NCBI RefSeq assembly: GCF_020360975.1
Contig: NW_025408667.1
Location: forward strand, 2,294,001-2,358,000
Direction: 5' to 3'
Source of the DNA: Hirsutella rhossiliensis
Taxonomy: Eukaryota > Ascomycota > Sordariomycetes > Hypocreales > Ophiocordycipitaceae
DNA length: 64,000 bases
Shown here: piece by piece, positions 22,286 to 33,973 of the stretch
Numbering within the stretch: the stretch's first letter is position 1
Layout: each line of letters begins with the position of its first letter
The notes under the pieces: generated by a model
Database searches by the model: none
What the model was told of the DNA's origin: nothing
What the model saw: the letters and a program-made list of their open reading frames with translations, nothing else
Translations under genes and position numbers: made by a program

Positions 22286-23849
22286 ATTACTGAGATGTCT
22301 GGTCCACGGGCGTGTGCAAGTGACTTGGACGACGCGACATCATTGGGCGCAGGCCGCTAGGTATGCATGGTGAGCGCGATGTAGGGCGAGCCGTTGTACG
22401 AGCAAGCATAGCCTCGAAGAGCCGGCATCATTTGCAAGACTAAGCTGACGGGGCCTCGGGCTCCCTCAACGGCCGACGACGCCGCGCGTGTGAATGCGAT
22501 TGCACTAGGCCGTTGATGGGATCGGCATTTGAGCATCCGCTGACTGGTATAAAATCATCCATGACGGCTAAGACCCCCCGGTGTATGCACATGTGCTTCC
22601 ACACCATTGGTCCCGTCCCGTAGGCTCCCATCCGGACATTGACTGCCTTGCGGCGCCCGTCCGTGATTACTTCCTCCGAGCCCCCGAGGCACCATGGTGG
22701 CACAACAGGCATTGCGAGGCTCTGATCTGGGGCAGCTCTCGCTCGGCATGACGGCTGCGCTGGCAATGCAGCTAGGCAAGCCGTTGCAGGAGGTTAGCGG
22801 CATACTGCAGCTCGAGCAGGTAGTGTTCACGACGCGTGACGGTCGTGGCAGATGGATGGCACTTGATGTTGATTCGATGAATTACGAATAGGGGCCAACA
22901 GTTTCCTCGAGGGACGAACTCGACCGAGGCAACAGTCGCCAAGGATGTCAAGCCCTTTTGACTCAGCCATTTGAAGAGCAAGGCAAGGACCTTGCGATTC
23001 ACCCTTGTCGTGTGCAAAAGTCAGGGCTGGGATGGATTTGGGTGAGATGGCCTTTTGATATGACTGGGCTCGAGAACCGCGCGGAGTCGGAGATGTCGTT
23101 GGTACAGACAGACACAAGACAAAGAAGCACCAAGCGGATGCAATGCCGAGCTCAAGGCCACAAGAATCATGCAGCAATACGGATGTGGGCATCTGGGATT
23201 GGTTTGATGGGAAGACATGGAACGAAGATGCGAATACAGGCGGCACAAGACACATCAAGGCAGGACTTTGATAGGTGTGGATTAAAGGTGGCCATGTACA
23301 GTATGTCGCTGGCCATTCAAGGAGACAGCACGTGTGTGTTTACTACAGTGTGCCAATCGGGGCAGAGAAAGCACTTATAATGCGCGTTAGTTAATAACAC
23401 CTCCCAAAGGGGGTGTCTTTATCTTGCCTGGTGTAGCGGTATTTTACCAGCTTGGCAGTAATACCAGTATCCGCAACTCGTGAGAAACAGCATACATACA
23501 GTACTTGCGCAGAGCCCACGTCGAGCCAGTGTGTAGGAGGGAGGATTGCCTGTATCTTGGGCATGTTTCATCCCTCGAACCAACGCCTCCAGAGCGGACC
23601 GAGGCCGAGCCGTCGTTCCGCACTTCTCCACCTCTCTCTCCACTTCTCTCTCTCCACCACCTTTCGGCTTGCGCCGGCAGCAAGCTCATGAATCGCGGGG
23701 CAGCCGAACCTTGAGTAACTTGAGCAGATGCCCGACTTCCTCTGCTCAGAAACAAAACGGCCATTCTCTTTCTCCTGCTTTCCCTCTCCTCCATCCACTG
23801 GTTCACCTCGCGCCGACTCTATCCGCAACCGACGACCCAATCCGCCATC
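22286..23849. other. Intergenic region upstream of fahA
   Basis: It holds a small hairpin at 23397-23416 (ACACCTCCC facing GGGGGTGT), a TACAGTAC octamer at 23497 and a CT-rich leader at 23620-23700 just before fahA. Minus-strand frames at 22440-23017 read smoothly but match no family I know. Confidence 0.5.
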
Positions 23850-25216
23850 ATGTCGTGGCTCCCCATCGCCCCGGAGTCTCACTTCTCCATCGCCAACATA
23901 CCCTTCGGCATCATCTCGACCCCGGCCGACGCCGCGCCGCGCCCGGCAGTTGCCATCGGCGACCATGTGCTGGATCTCAAGGCCTTCGCTGCCGGCGGCG
24001 GCTTCGCTGCGTCGCCCGACATCGAGAAGCACGCCGCCGTCTTCTCCGCCGCCACGCTCAACGACCTGGCCGCGCTCGGCCGCCCATTCCACCGTGCCCT
24101 GCGCGAGTATCTACAGGCCGTCTTGAGCGCCGACACCAAGAACCCCGAGCTGCTCAGGGACAACGAGAGCCTCAGGAGACGCGCGCTGCTGCCGCGTGCC
24201 GAGGTCCAGAACCACCTCCCCATGGCCATCGGGGACTACACCGACTTCTACGCCGGCAAGAACCACGCCTACAACGTCGGCGTGCTCTTCCGCGGGCCGG
24301 CAAACGCCCTGCAGCCCAATTACCTGCACCTCCCCGTGGCATACCACGGGCGAGCGAGCAGCGTCGTCGTCTCCGGAACGCCCATCCACCGCCCGTGGGG
24401 ACAGATCCTCAAGGACCCCAAGGCGGAGCCAAAGGTGCCCGTCCTGGCCACCGCCGAGAAGCTGGACCTCGAGCTCGAGATGGGCATGTTTATCTGCCGC
24501 GAGAACAAGATGGGAAGCCCCATCCCCATTCACGAGGCCGATGAGTACGTATTTGGCTATGTCCTTATGAACGACTGGAGCGCGAGGGATCTGCAGGCGT
24601 GGGAGTATGTGCCCCTGGGCCCGTTCACGGCAAAGAATATGGGAACCAGCATCAGCCCTTGGGTCGTGCTGGCCGACGCCTTGAGGGATGCCAAGAGCCC
24701 CGGTATCCCCAATGACACGCCGCTTCTCCCATACCTCCAGGAGAAGGTCAAGGACAACGTCCTAAGCATCGAGCTCGAGGTCGATCTTAAGAGTAAGTGT
24801 AGTGTTTTTCTCTATAGACCGCTCTCCTTATATCGCCGGAGACACGGCCGCTGACTCGACCCCCCTTCTCAGCTGCCAATGGAAACACGACAACAATTTC
24901 TAGGACAAACTCCAAGAACCTCCTTTGGTCGTGGCCGCAGATGATTGCGCACCACACCATCAGCGGCTGCAACCTGCGGCCCGGAGACTTGTTCGGCTCG
25001 GGGACGATATCTGGTGAAGACTCGACCTCACAGGGCAGCATCCTCGAGCAGACGCAGGGTGGAAAGATATCCTTGCAACTGCAAGGCGGCGAGGAGCGCA
25101 AGTTTCTGCAGGACGGAGACACGCTGGTCATTCGGGGATGGGCGGGTAAGAAGGGCGCTTTGGTTGGCTTTGGCGAGGTGTCTGGCAAGATCTTGCCGGC
25201 CCATCCCCTGTTTTAG
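23850..25216 (+). CDS. fahA: Fumarylacetoacetase
   Basis: Last enzyme of phenylalanine/tyrosine degradation: it hydrolyses fumarylacetoacetate to fumarate and acetoacetate in the cytosol. Two exons (23850-24792 and 24873-25216, 80-nt intron) give 428 residues, the family's normal length. The metal-binding aspartate is in MAIGDYTDFY (D132) and the catalytic histidine is in KNHAYNVG (H139). The conserved YHGRASSVVVSGTPI, LELEMGMF and NDWSARDLQAWEY blocks are intact. The gene is tail to tail with maiA, 167 bp apart, so two consecutive pathway enzymes are neighbours. In Aspergillus the same genes cluster with hmgA; hmgA is not in this window. Confidence 0.97.
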
Positions 25217-25383
25217 ATGGGAAATATGCCGAGTTTCTCATCCCGGTGCCGGCGTTGAAGAGGGCGCATTGGGGGGAGAGAGACCGAGACCTCCATTCTA
25301 GAATTGAACGTATTTACATATTCCGTGTGCAAACCACTGCTGATATCCATTTTCCCGCGTCGCCGACCCTCGCAACGTCTGTC

Positions 25384-26055
25384 TCAAGTCTTTGTCCGCA
25401 GATTCTCTGGCGTGTCTGGCTGGTTGAAATAGTGCGCCTTGACCACTGCCGGATGCTGGTTCAAGCTGTCGACAACTCTGGAGACGACGGGGAACGCCCT
25501 GAGGTCGACGCCAAACCTCTCCGCGTTCCACGCGGCGGGCAGCAAGCAGGCGTCGGCCATGGTAATGGCGTCCCCAAACGAGTACTTGCCAGCGTGATCC
25601 TTGGCGACGGCCTCGTAGGCGCGCAGGCCATCTGTCATGAGCTCCTTGTTCCACTCCTCGGCGTTGCCTCCGAGGGCCCGGACGCGGCGCATGATGCGGA
25701 GGTTCGTCACCGGCTGCATGTCCGCGGAGACAATGTTCACCAGCGTCCGCACGACGGCGCGGGCTTTGGCGTCGCCTGCTGGGGGCAGGATGGGCGTCTC
25801 CGGGTGGACCTCTTCGAGGAACTCGAGGGCCGCGACGGACTGGCCGACTTTGAAGCCCGCGTGCTCGGATCGACGAGAGAGGAGGAGCGGCACCGTCGCC
25901 GAAGGATTGAGGGCCCGGTGGGACTCGGAGAGCTGCTCGCCGTCGAGGAGATTGACGGGGGCAGTGTCGTACGAGATGTCCTTGAGATTGAGGACGATGC
26001 GCAGCCGGGCCGAGCAGGAGGACCGGAAATAGCTGTACAGCGTGTAGTCGGGCAT
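25384..26055 (-). CDS. maiA: Maleylacetoacetate isomerase (GST zeta class)
   Basis: Glutathione-dependent isomerase that converts maleylacetoacetate to fumarylacetoacetate, the substrate of the adjacent FahA. It is a single exon of 223 residues. The zeta-class active-site motif SSCS occurs as FRSSCSARLRI (residues 10-20). The C-terminal helical domain includes YSFGDAITMADACLLPA. The start at MPDYTLYSYF is the canonical family start. The open frame extends upstream of it, but the extra sequence is not GST-like. Confidence 0.96.
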   Translation of the reverse strand: MPDYTLYSYFRSSCSARLRIVLNLKDISYDTAPVNLLDGEQLSESHRALNPSATVPLLLSRRSEHAGFKVGQSVAALEFLEEVHPETPILPPAGDAKARAVVRTLVNIVSADMQPVTNLRIMRRVRALGGNAEEWNKELMTDGLRAYEAVAKDHAGKYSFGDAITMADACLLPAAWNAERFGVDLRAFPVVSRVVDSLNQHPAVVKAHYFNQPDTPENLRTKT

Positions 26056-29000
26056 GATGAATCCCACTTGCTGCGCTGCGCGTCTACGCCCTTGACAATG
26101 ATGGTCTTTGATAAAGACTTGTTTCCGGTGTCGGATAACTCGCAAACGAGGCTTCGTCTCCGGATGGTTCCCAAGTCCACTCTCTACTTCGAATTCATGG
26201 CCATAGCACGATTCCCCGTCTCCGTCTCCACCGTCATGACACTTGCATCCCGGTGATAGCCATGACGCCCAGGACTTGGCCGAGCCCCGCGGCCAATCAT
26301 CGAGTCGAGTGTGCCGAGAATATCGGGGCCCGTGGGAGCGGAAACTTTTCCGGTGCGGGGGACGCCGGCATCCACTCGGCATCCAGCCGCTCGATCCGGG
26401 TGAGATGTGCCGCAGCCCGAGGCTTACCAAGTGGCGCCTCCTGAGAGACTGGCGTTCCAGAATCGCGCGGATCTCGAGAGAGAACCCCGGAAATCTAGAA
26501 CCGGAGATGGGTAAAGGATGCCATCAGTGGCAGAGAGGAGCCTGGCAGACGTATGTATTTCGACCTGACTCCGGCGTCCGCAGTGGTCAGTTCATGTACT
26601 GTCTTGATAGCTGATCAGACCTCTAACTTGACAGTTGACGCTCTCTATTCCACTGCTTTCAAGGGGAAGCAGCGCACCCAACTGACGGCGAATGCTGTAT
26701 GCCCATGTCATGCTCCGTACACTCAACCAGGTTCAACTATGTCAGTCAGGGACTCAATCTGGCAGAGGAGATGACCGGTTGAACTTTAATAGCAATAGTA
26801 GTGCTGCATCCCCAATGGCCAATCGCTCAGCCAGTCAATGCCAACCTCTGGGCTACGTCTGCTTGGAGCTCGGCTCAGCCCGACGTTGCCATTGACGCGG
26901 ACATGCCTGACAAAGGCACCCATCCTTCTAGACTTGAGCGCCATTACCCCTTGTGTGGCGTCCTATTCGGGGGAAGTGACTGGCATCGTAGCAACATGTA
27001 CAGACAGTTGTGGCTGCGAGTGTAAACCCATCAAGGCTGGAGCCGCATCTAGCACTGGGCGCTACACACGATCATCGAGGTGAAAACAGTGAACGTCAAA
27101 TCTGGACCTACACGCTGGCGTTGCATGCATGGTTCAAGAGCTTGGACTCGAGACTGAACCGTGACCACGCCACTGACGGAGGAAGTTGACGATTTGCCAC
27201 TCGACTTCAAGGTCCAACACTTATTAGCGACTGCGCATTGATCAGTGATATACGGAGTAATGGGCCGAATAATGTGCCACCCACCCTAGGCATCCCCGAA
27301 CTTGGGGTCTGTCAAGCTTTCAATGTTGGGCTACAACCCAGTGGCGATATCTGGAATACAATGTATCACGCTTGTCGCAGGGAACATGTTCCTCTAGGCC
27401 CGGGATATAGCGTCCGGAAAGAATTATCGCTGCCAACCCTCCCCGGGGCATACATCCGCGTGTTCATCATCTCATGGGTACAGCGCACGCACAACAAGCA
27501 ACCGCCGCAGCAATGCCGCGCCCACACGAAAGAAACTAGAAGCAATAGGTATTTCAGATTTGCCCCCCTCGTGACAGGCAGAGTCGCACCACTGATCCTG
27601 AACAGAATCCGGTCTTGGTGCAGAGCCTTGGCGGGTGTGGGCTTCGAGACATTGTTGATGGCTATGCAAGAGACGCAACCAAGACCTGGTCACGCCCCTC
27701 CCTTGCCTGATTCTAGAAGCTCGAATCGAAAGTGAGCAGCTCATCGTTGGGGTGGACGAGGAGGAGGGGGGAGGCCTCGTCAACTTGATAGGCCATGACT
27801 GCAGATCCCTGTCAATGGCCAAGCCGAGAGGTGGTGACGGGCGCTGTGCGACGATTGGACCTGCGTGCTCGTCCACATGCAGCCCGTCGATATGCTCTCA
27901 GGCTTCTCCGCATTAGCCATGGTTCTACTCCGGTTCTAGGAGGTGAAACCAGAAAAGGCGTAACCCAGGTCGGGCCTCGATCCCCCCCCCCTCTCCCTTG
28001 CCCCGGACCCAGGCTCACAAGACGTTGGGCCTAGTCTTCTGCTATGCGGTGGGACGTGGCCCTGGCAGGGACAGGCTTCAAGCAGCTCATCCGCCCACCT
28101 CGGCCTTGCTGGCCTTGCACGCCGACATGCATGCGGAGAATCCTTGACGCAGCTTGCACGTGCGCAGATGGGGAGGGAGGGACGATGTTGAAGCTGCTCG
28201 GGTTGACGGGTAATTATCGAGCGGCTTCTAGTTCCTAACACGCTCCGCATAGCTTACAGCGTAGACAGTTACCAAGACGCTCAAAGTGATGCGTGCCGTT
28301 GATGCCGTGCCGTGGAGCACTCACCACTAGACTTCGAACAAAACCTACGATGTAGCGTCGCGTGGCAAGCAGTCTGGCGATAGGCAAAGAGTCGCATAGT
28401 GCGCAGCGGAGCAGGGTCTTGATGTACATGATGCAAGGCAACCAACAGCACATGGATGATCGGGCGGGAGGCGTCGGCAATGGCGGTGTCTGCATTGGAT
28501 AGAACGCTGCGGCCTTTGCTACCCGCGTCTGCCCGCCTTGCCGTTTCTATATGTCTCACGGCGCGGATGAGCTTCGGCGACTGGGGTGAAAGACCCAATC
28601 CTGTGCATGGTTCAACATGGCTTACGGACTCAGTACAGTAAGACGACGCGGGCGCGGAAGCCGTACATGGCCTCCGTGCTATCAGGAAGCAGGGGACCTT
28701 CTGTGATCACTTCACGATGCGGTCGAGCCTCACTTCCCTTGTCTTTTGCCGGTTCAAAGCCTAAACCCCAGTCGCCACGAACATCTCGTCCCCACATACA
28801 GCCCCTTGGCGGACCAGGGCCTTTGCTGATGGCTTGATGCCAGCCCGCCACCACCAATCCCCCCCCGACTGAGATGCTAGCTATCCAGTTTGCCTTTCCC
28901 CGGCAGCCACATGGAGCGTCTGTGTCCAACCGGAGGCAACCCCAGACGCCATGCAAACCCCCCTTGGCCGGCTTTGATGTACAGCCCTTTGCGACGCGGC

Positions 29001-31646
29001 TGGATGACTCTTGGTTGCAAGTCACATGCAGCAGTAGATGGCCTTTGCTATCAAGTGAAGAGTTGAAGCCCAAGAGTTGAAGCCTCGCTCGCAGAGTCCG
29101 TATCCTGTTTGGCTACGTAATAATTACTGTATGCCCGTGGACACGGGACATGCGCACCATACCCGTAAGTGCGTGCTGGGATGCTGGCATGACGATACCG
29201 GGTACTGCAGATGATGGAGGGGGGCTGGCAAGGTTGACCCAAGCATATGCTCGTGGGCATTGGCCCATTGGGCAATTTTGATTGCGCCGTCACAGCCACG
29301 CCAAGACTCTGCGGGGAAAAAGCAAGCATCGTTTCATCAATTCAAGGTTACATTGCGCTTTCCGGTAATACACACTTGCACCATCGCCGCAGAGGATGGT
29401 GTGGGAGACGTGCTGCTGATGTTGAGATAGGGAGGAGGGAGTGTTCGGCCCCTTGGCTATGGGCCATGACCCTCGAGACATCGTGGTGTAGATGTACGGG
29501 GTGTGGATGTACAAGCCATGGATGCAGACACACATGGATATATGCATTGGGCACACACATATTTCAACGATGGCGAGATCTGAAGCGGATGGCGCATGGA
29601 GACAATGGATAATCATCAGGTTCAACGGGCCGCCCAGCCTTCACTTTTCGTTTCCACTTTGTTTTCCTTTTCTGCTGGTTCACGACGGATGCGGCCAGTC
29701 AGGTCAGAGGAAAGGGACTTGCCACCAAAGACTTGCTGAACTTGTCTCACCGGAAAGCAACAAGGGCCTCTGTGGCATCGCACCGGCATCCATAGACTGA
29801 CTGGGTTGCCTGCCGCCTAGACCAGGATCATCGTTGCACTTTTGCACCTTGGCATCAGCTCCTCGTCGCTCACGCGGGCAAACCAGCATTTTTTGCTTCT
29901 AGAAGAGGAGTCGTCGGGGAGGGTTATTCCAGCTGGCAGCCCTTCAGCCCCCCCCCTTGCTCCCCTCCCGGCGTTTCTTATTATCAGGCAGCAGTAAACA
30001 TTTGTGCGCCTATACTGATAAAGGGAGAGAGCTAAACAGAGCCAGAGATTGCGGCAAAGATAAAGGCAAGCCTCTGGTTCGCCAAGAGATACCGAGCATG
30101 TCCCACCATGGCGTGCTCTTGGGGTCCATCGGGTTTATTTTGCTGGGCCCTGCATTGGACCCGTCCGACAGAAGCCTCACTTTGCTGCCGGGCGTGTGTG
30201 TGTCCACATACTTTGTTGTTATCGGTGCCGCGGGTAAACTCTCTCGGGTCTTTGTCTGGGATCGGTCCACCCCAGGCTCTCGAGCATGGATTACATGCGC
30301 CGATGGATGGCCGGATGGCTTGTCCCATCCTGATTTGCGCCGAAAAGCCGTGAAGGCGTGGGTATGCAGAGGCAGCCCGGTATAAGGCCCCGGAGGAGCT
30401 TGCCCACAGGATGCATGAAGAGGGAACATGTGCTCAAATGCTATCATTGCCTCCCCACATGCACATACGGCCATACGAGGGATCAGCAGGCTCGTGTGCT
30501 CTGCAGAGCCGAACGCGGCTTATTTGCGAGAGAGTGGCCGGACTGGAATGCAAGGATGGCTACCCGAGACGACGCTCGGATGCAGCGCAGCAACGGCGGC
30601 ATCGGCCGCAAACGCCTCGACTTGTTTGTTTCACCTGGTCGGTTTTCGCCTCTTCTACCACCGACGAGTGGATGGGATCAACGGCCTGCGCGAGGTCAGT
30701 GATCCAAGCGGAGAATGATGGGGGGTGACACAGACGCTGGTCTCCCCTTCCTCCCTTACTTGATCCTCGGCTGTGGATGGATGGATGGATGGATAGATGG
30801 ATGGACCGTCGGCGGCTCCTACAGTACATGAACTACAGAAAGACCTGTCTTGCTGTGGTGAGCGATGTAGGACAGATCTGGCACCAACGGACAGGACGCG
30901 GCCACTCATCGGCCGGCTATTCATCAGCCCCCAAACCGCCACCCCGACGGCCTTTTTCCTCTTCGCCTCGGCGCCAGGCCCCGGCTTCTCCGTCGACAAG
31001 CCTGCTGGTGGTGTCCCCATCACTCCATCCCCCCCTGTCCAGGCCAAGGGTCCCACACGCGGTTAGTCCACTTCGGCTGGATGGACCGGGATCTTTTGTC
31101 CCACTGTCAATGGCCATCAACCTTCCCGAATCGGGCCTCTTTCTCCGGGGTCGGCGTGTCTTGGCCCGCAGGAGCTAGCTGGTGGCAGATAGCGACTGGA
31201 TGTGTTAGTGGCGGCCGTGGCGCTACTCGACGAAGCTCAGAGGGAGATCCAACCGGGAACGCTCATGCTCCTGTTACGCACAATGCGCCATGTGTTGTAC
31301 CTGATTGTGCGTACCTCCAAGGCTCTAATGCGTCCAGTTAGCTTGGAAGAGAGACGCTGATGGACGGGCTAGCTGGATACATAAGTAGTCGCCGTAACGG
31401 CTTCATTCCCATCCCCCTCCCCCTCCCGTCCCGTCTATCTTCGCCTCTCTGCCCCCTCTTCCTCGACCGTTGCGTCCTCCGGCCTCCATCCTCCCCCTCA
31501 CCTCTTCTTTTCGTCGACTCGGCCTGCTCAGCCTACCGTCGTCCCCCCCCCTGTCCTCGCAACCCCCTCTGAACCCCCCCCCCTCTCCTGGCTGATCCCA
31601 TCAACTCGGCCGCGGGCCAGAGAGCAGGCGCACAAGCTCGCCCATC
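26056..31646. other. 5.6-kb region without a recognisable gene
   Basis: maiA and the peptide transporter are transcribed away from it. I inspected frames on both strands; the longest are about 140-165 codons (27238-27735 plus, 28630-29073 minus, 29957-30385 plus). None shows a domain, a signal sequence with a credible gene around it, or joinable exons. It contains a TACGGAGTA motif at 27251, a TACAGTAC octamer at 30820, a GGAT microsatellite at 30775 and CT-rich leader sequence near 31400-31470. It could hold non-coding transcripts or decayed genes. Confidence 0.45.
30775..30805 (+). repeat. (GGAT)n microsatellite
   Basis: Five perfect GGAT units are followed by an interrupted continuation (AGATGGATGGA). 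Confidence 0.9.
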
Positions 31647-33563
31647 ATGACGAGCGCCCCCAACCTCGAACACGACGCCATCACGCAGGCGGGCCTCGTC
31701 GATGCCGAGCACAAGGGCATCGTCGTCAACCCTGCCCGCGGCTCCATGGACGTCCGCAAGGGCTCCGTCACGCGCCACTCGCTGGCTGGCGTGTCGGTCG
31801 AAGAAGAGGAGTACGACGGCAAGCCGACCGAGGAGGAAATGCACACGCTGCGCCGCGTCTCGGGCAAGATCATGTGGAGCATGTGGACCATCGCCTTTGT
31901 CGAGCTCTGCGAGCGCTTCTCCTACTACGGCACTTCGGTTCTCTACACAAACTTCATCAACCGTCCGCTGCCCGTCGACTCCACCACCGGCGCTCCCCAG
32001 CACCCGGGCGACCTCCCCGGTGCCCTAGGCATGGGCCCCAAGGCTGCTCAGGGGCTTAACCTCTTCAATATGTTCTTTGCCTATCTGATGCCTCTCGTCG
32101 GGTAAGTCATCCCGCGACAAGGCCTGCCACAAGGGCCACGAGGGGAGCTTGGCTAATGTTTCTTCTGCAGTGCCTGGATTGCCGATGCGCGCATGGGTCG
32201 TTTCTGGACTCTGCATCTAGCCATTGGCGTTTCCACCATCGCCCACGTCATCTTGGTCGTTGCCGCGTCCCCGGGCGTCCTCGCCAATAACAAGGGCTCC
32301 TTCGCCTGCTTCATCATCGGCCTCCTGACCCTCTGCGTCGGTACCGGCTTCTTCAAGGCCAACGTTTCTCCGCTCCTGGCTGATCAAAACGAGGACGTCC
32401 GGCCGCGTATTGAGGTCCGCAAGGGCGAGCGCGTCATTGTCGACCCTGCCGTCACAAACACCCGCATCTTCCTCTACTTCTACTTCTGCATCAACGTCGG
32501 CTCACTCACCGGCCAGATTGGCATGGTCTACGTTGAAAAGTACGTGGGCTTCTGGGTCGCCTTCATCATCCCCACCGGCCTCTTCCTCCTGGCTCCCTTC
32601 GTCCTCTGGTCGCAGAAAAAGAGCTACAAGCTCAAGCCCCCTACGGGCTCGCTGCTCTCCAAGTTCTTCCGCATGTTCATCTTTGTCCGCAAGCGCTCGT
32701 CCTTGACCAAGTTCAGCTGGGAGGTGGCCAAGCCATCGAACGTTCCCGTCGCGGAGCGCCCGAGCTGGATGACATACGACGATGCCTGGGTCGACGAGGT
32801 TCGACGCGGTCTCAAGGCCTGCAAGGTCTTCCTCTTCCTGCCCATCTTCTTCCTCTCCTACAACCAGATGACCGGCAACTTGACCATTCAGGCCGGCACC
32901 TTGGAGCTGCACGGCGTGCCCAACGACATTATCCAAAACCTCAACCCTATCTCTATTCTCATCATGATCCCCCTCATCGACCACGTCCTGTACCCCGGAC
33001 TCCGGAAACTCGGCATTGCCTTTACGCCCATCAAGCGAATGACGACCGGCTTTATCATCGCCGCCTTGTCCATGGTTGCCTCGGCCGTCATGCAATACTA
33101 CATCTACCAGAAAAGCCCTTGCGGCTGGTATGCCAACAAACTCATCCTGGTCGATGGCGTCGAAAAGGCATGCCCGCCAGCGCCCATCAACGTGTGGGCC
33201 CAATGTTTGCCGTACATCTTCATTGGCATTGCCGAAATCTTTGCAAACGTCACATCGTATGAGTACGCCTACTCCAAGGCTCCGGAGAACATGAAGTCTC
33301 TGGTCATGAGCGTTAACCTCTTCATGAGCGCCATCTCCGCCGCCCTTGGCCAAGCCTTTACCCCCCTCTCTGACGACCCGTACCTCGTGTGGAACTACAC
33401 CGCCGTCGCCTGCATTGCCATGGTTGGCGGAGTTACTTTCTGGTTCTGCTTCCGACATCTCGATTCCGACGAAGACAAGTGGAACTTGCTGAAGAGGTCC
33501 GAATTTATCGGCAAGCAGCAGCCGGGCTTGAGCAAGGCTCACGAAGCGGGCGAAGAGGCTTAA
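31647..33563 (+). CDS. ptr2: PTR2-type di/tripeptide:H+ symporter
   Basis: Plasma-membrane proton-coupled uptake of small peptides (POT/PTR family). Exons 31647-32101 and 32171-33563 (69-nt intron) give 615 residues. Family motifs are FVELCERFSYYGTSVLYTNF in the first membrane segment, PLVGAWIADARMGRFWTL across the splice junction, and the PTR signature around FYFYFCINVGSLTG. Twelve hydrophobic segments and the large central loop are present. A long CT-rich leader precedes the ATG. The gene converges on an MFS transporter gene. Confidence 0.96.
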
Positions 33564-33973
33564 TGCGGATGGGAGAACTGTGTGTGTTGGCAGGCAAGGT
33601 CATGTACAAAGTAATGTGTCTGTGACGATGAACGATACCAATTTTCGAGTGGCAAAACTCCTCATGTTCTTATTCAATCTTTACAAGATATCCCATCAAA
33701 TGCAGGATCCAAGAGTGAGCAATGTGAATTGACCGAGCGCTTGAATTCAAGATCACACCTATCCATCTTCTAATTCGTCTGGAACAGCTTCTCGGAAGTT
33801 TCAACGCCCCTTTTTTCGAATCTTTGTGCTCATACGGATCCAGTCCTGCTACTCCGTACCTGAAGCAATCATAATACATTACGTTCAGAGGAGCCAGTCC
33901 TCCGTGACGTCCGGCGTCACTGTCATTGGGTATCCTTTCATCATCTGAGGTCACCCTCCTTATGTAGGAGGCT
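33564..33973. other. Convergent 3' region between PTR2 and MFS genes
   Basis: It contains one TACTCCGTA motif at 33850-33858 and AT-rich 3' ends. No gene is visible. Confidence 0.6.

Noticed and set aside
19613..22293. 8-bp target-site duplication flanking the hAT element
   Set aside because: AGACATTG on the left and ATTACTGA on the right do not match at the chosen ends; no other convincing pair was seen.
22440..23017. Minus-strand frames that read smoothly
   Set aside because: No start, domain or splice arrangement could be supported; too weak to call a gene.
30463..30475. ACATACGGCCATA resembles the first bases of a fungal 5S rRNA
   Set aside because: The match stops after 13 nt; the conserved GATCCCGTCCG block and the 3' complement are absent.
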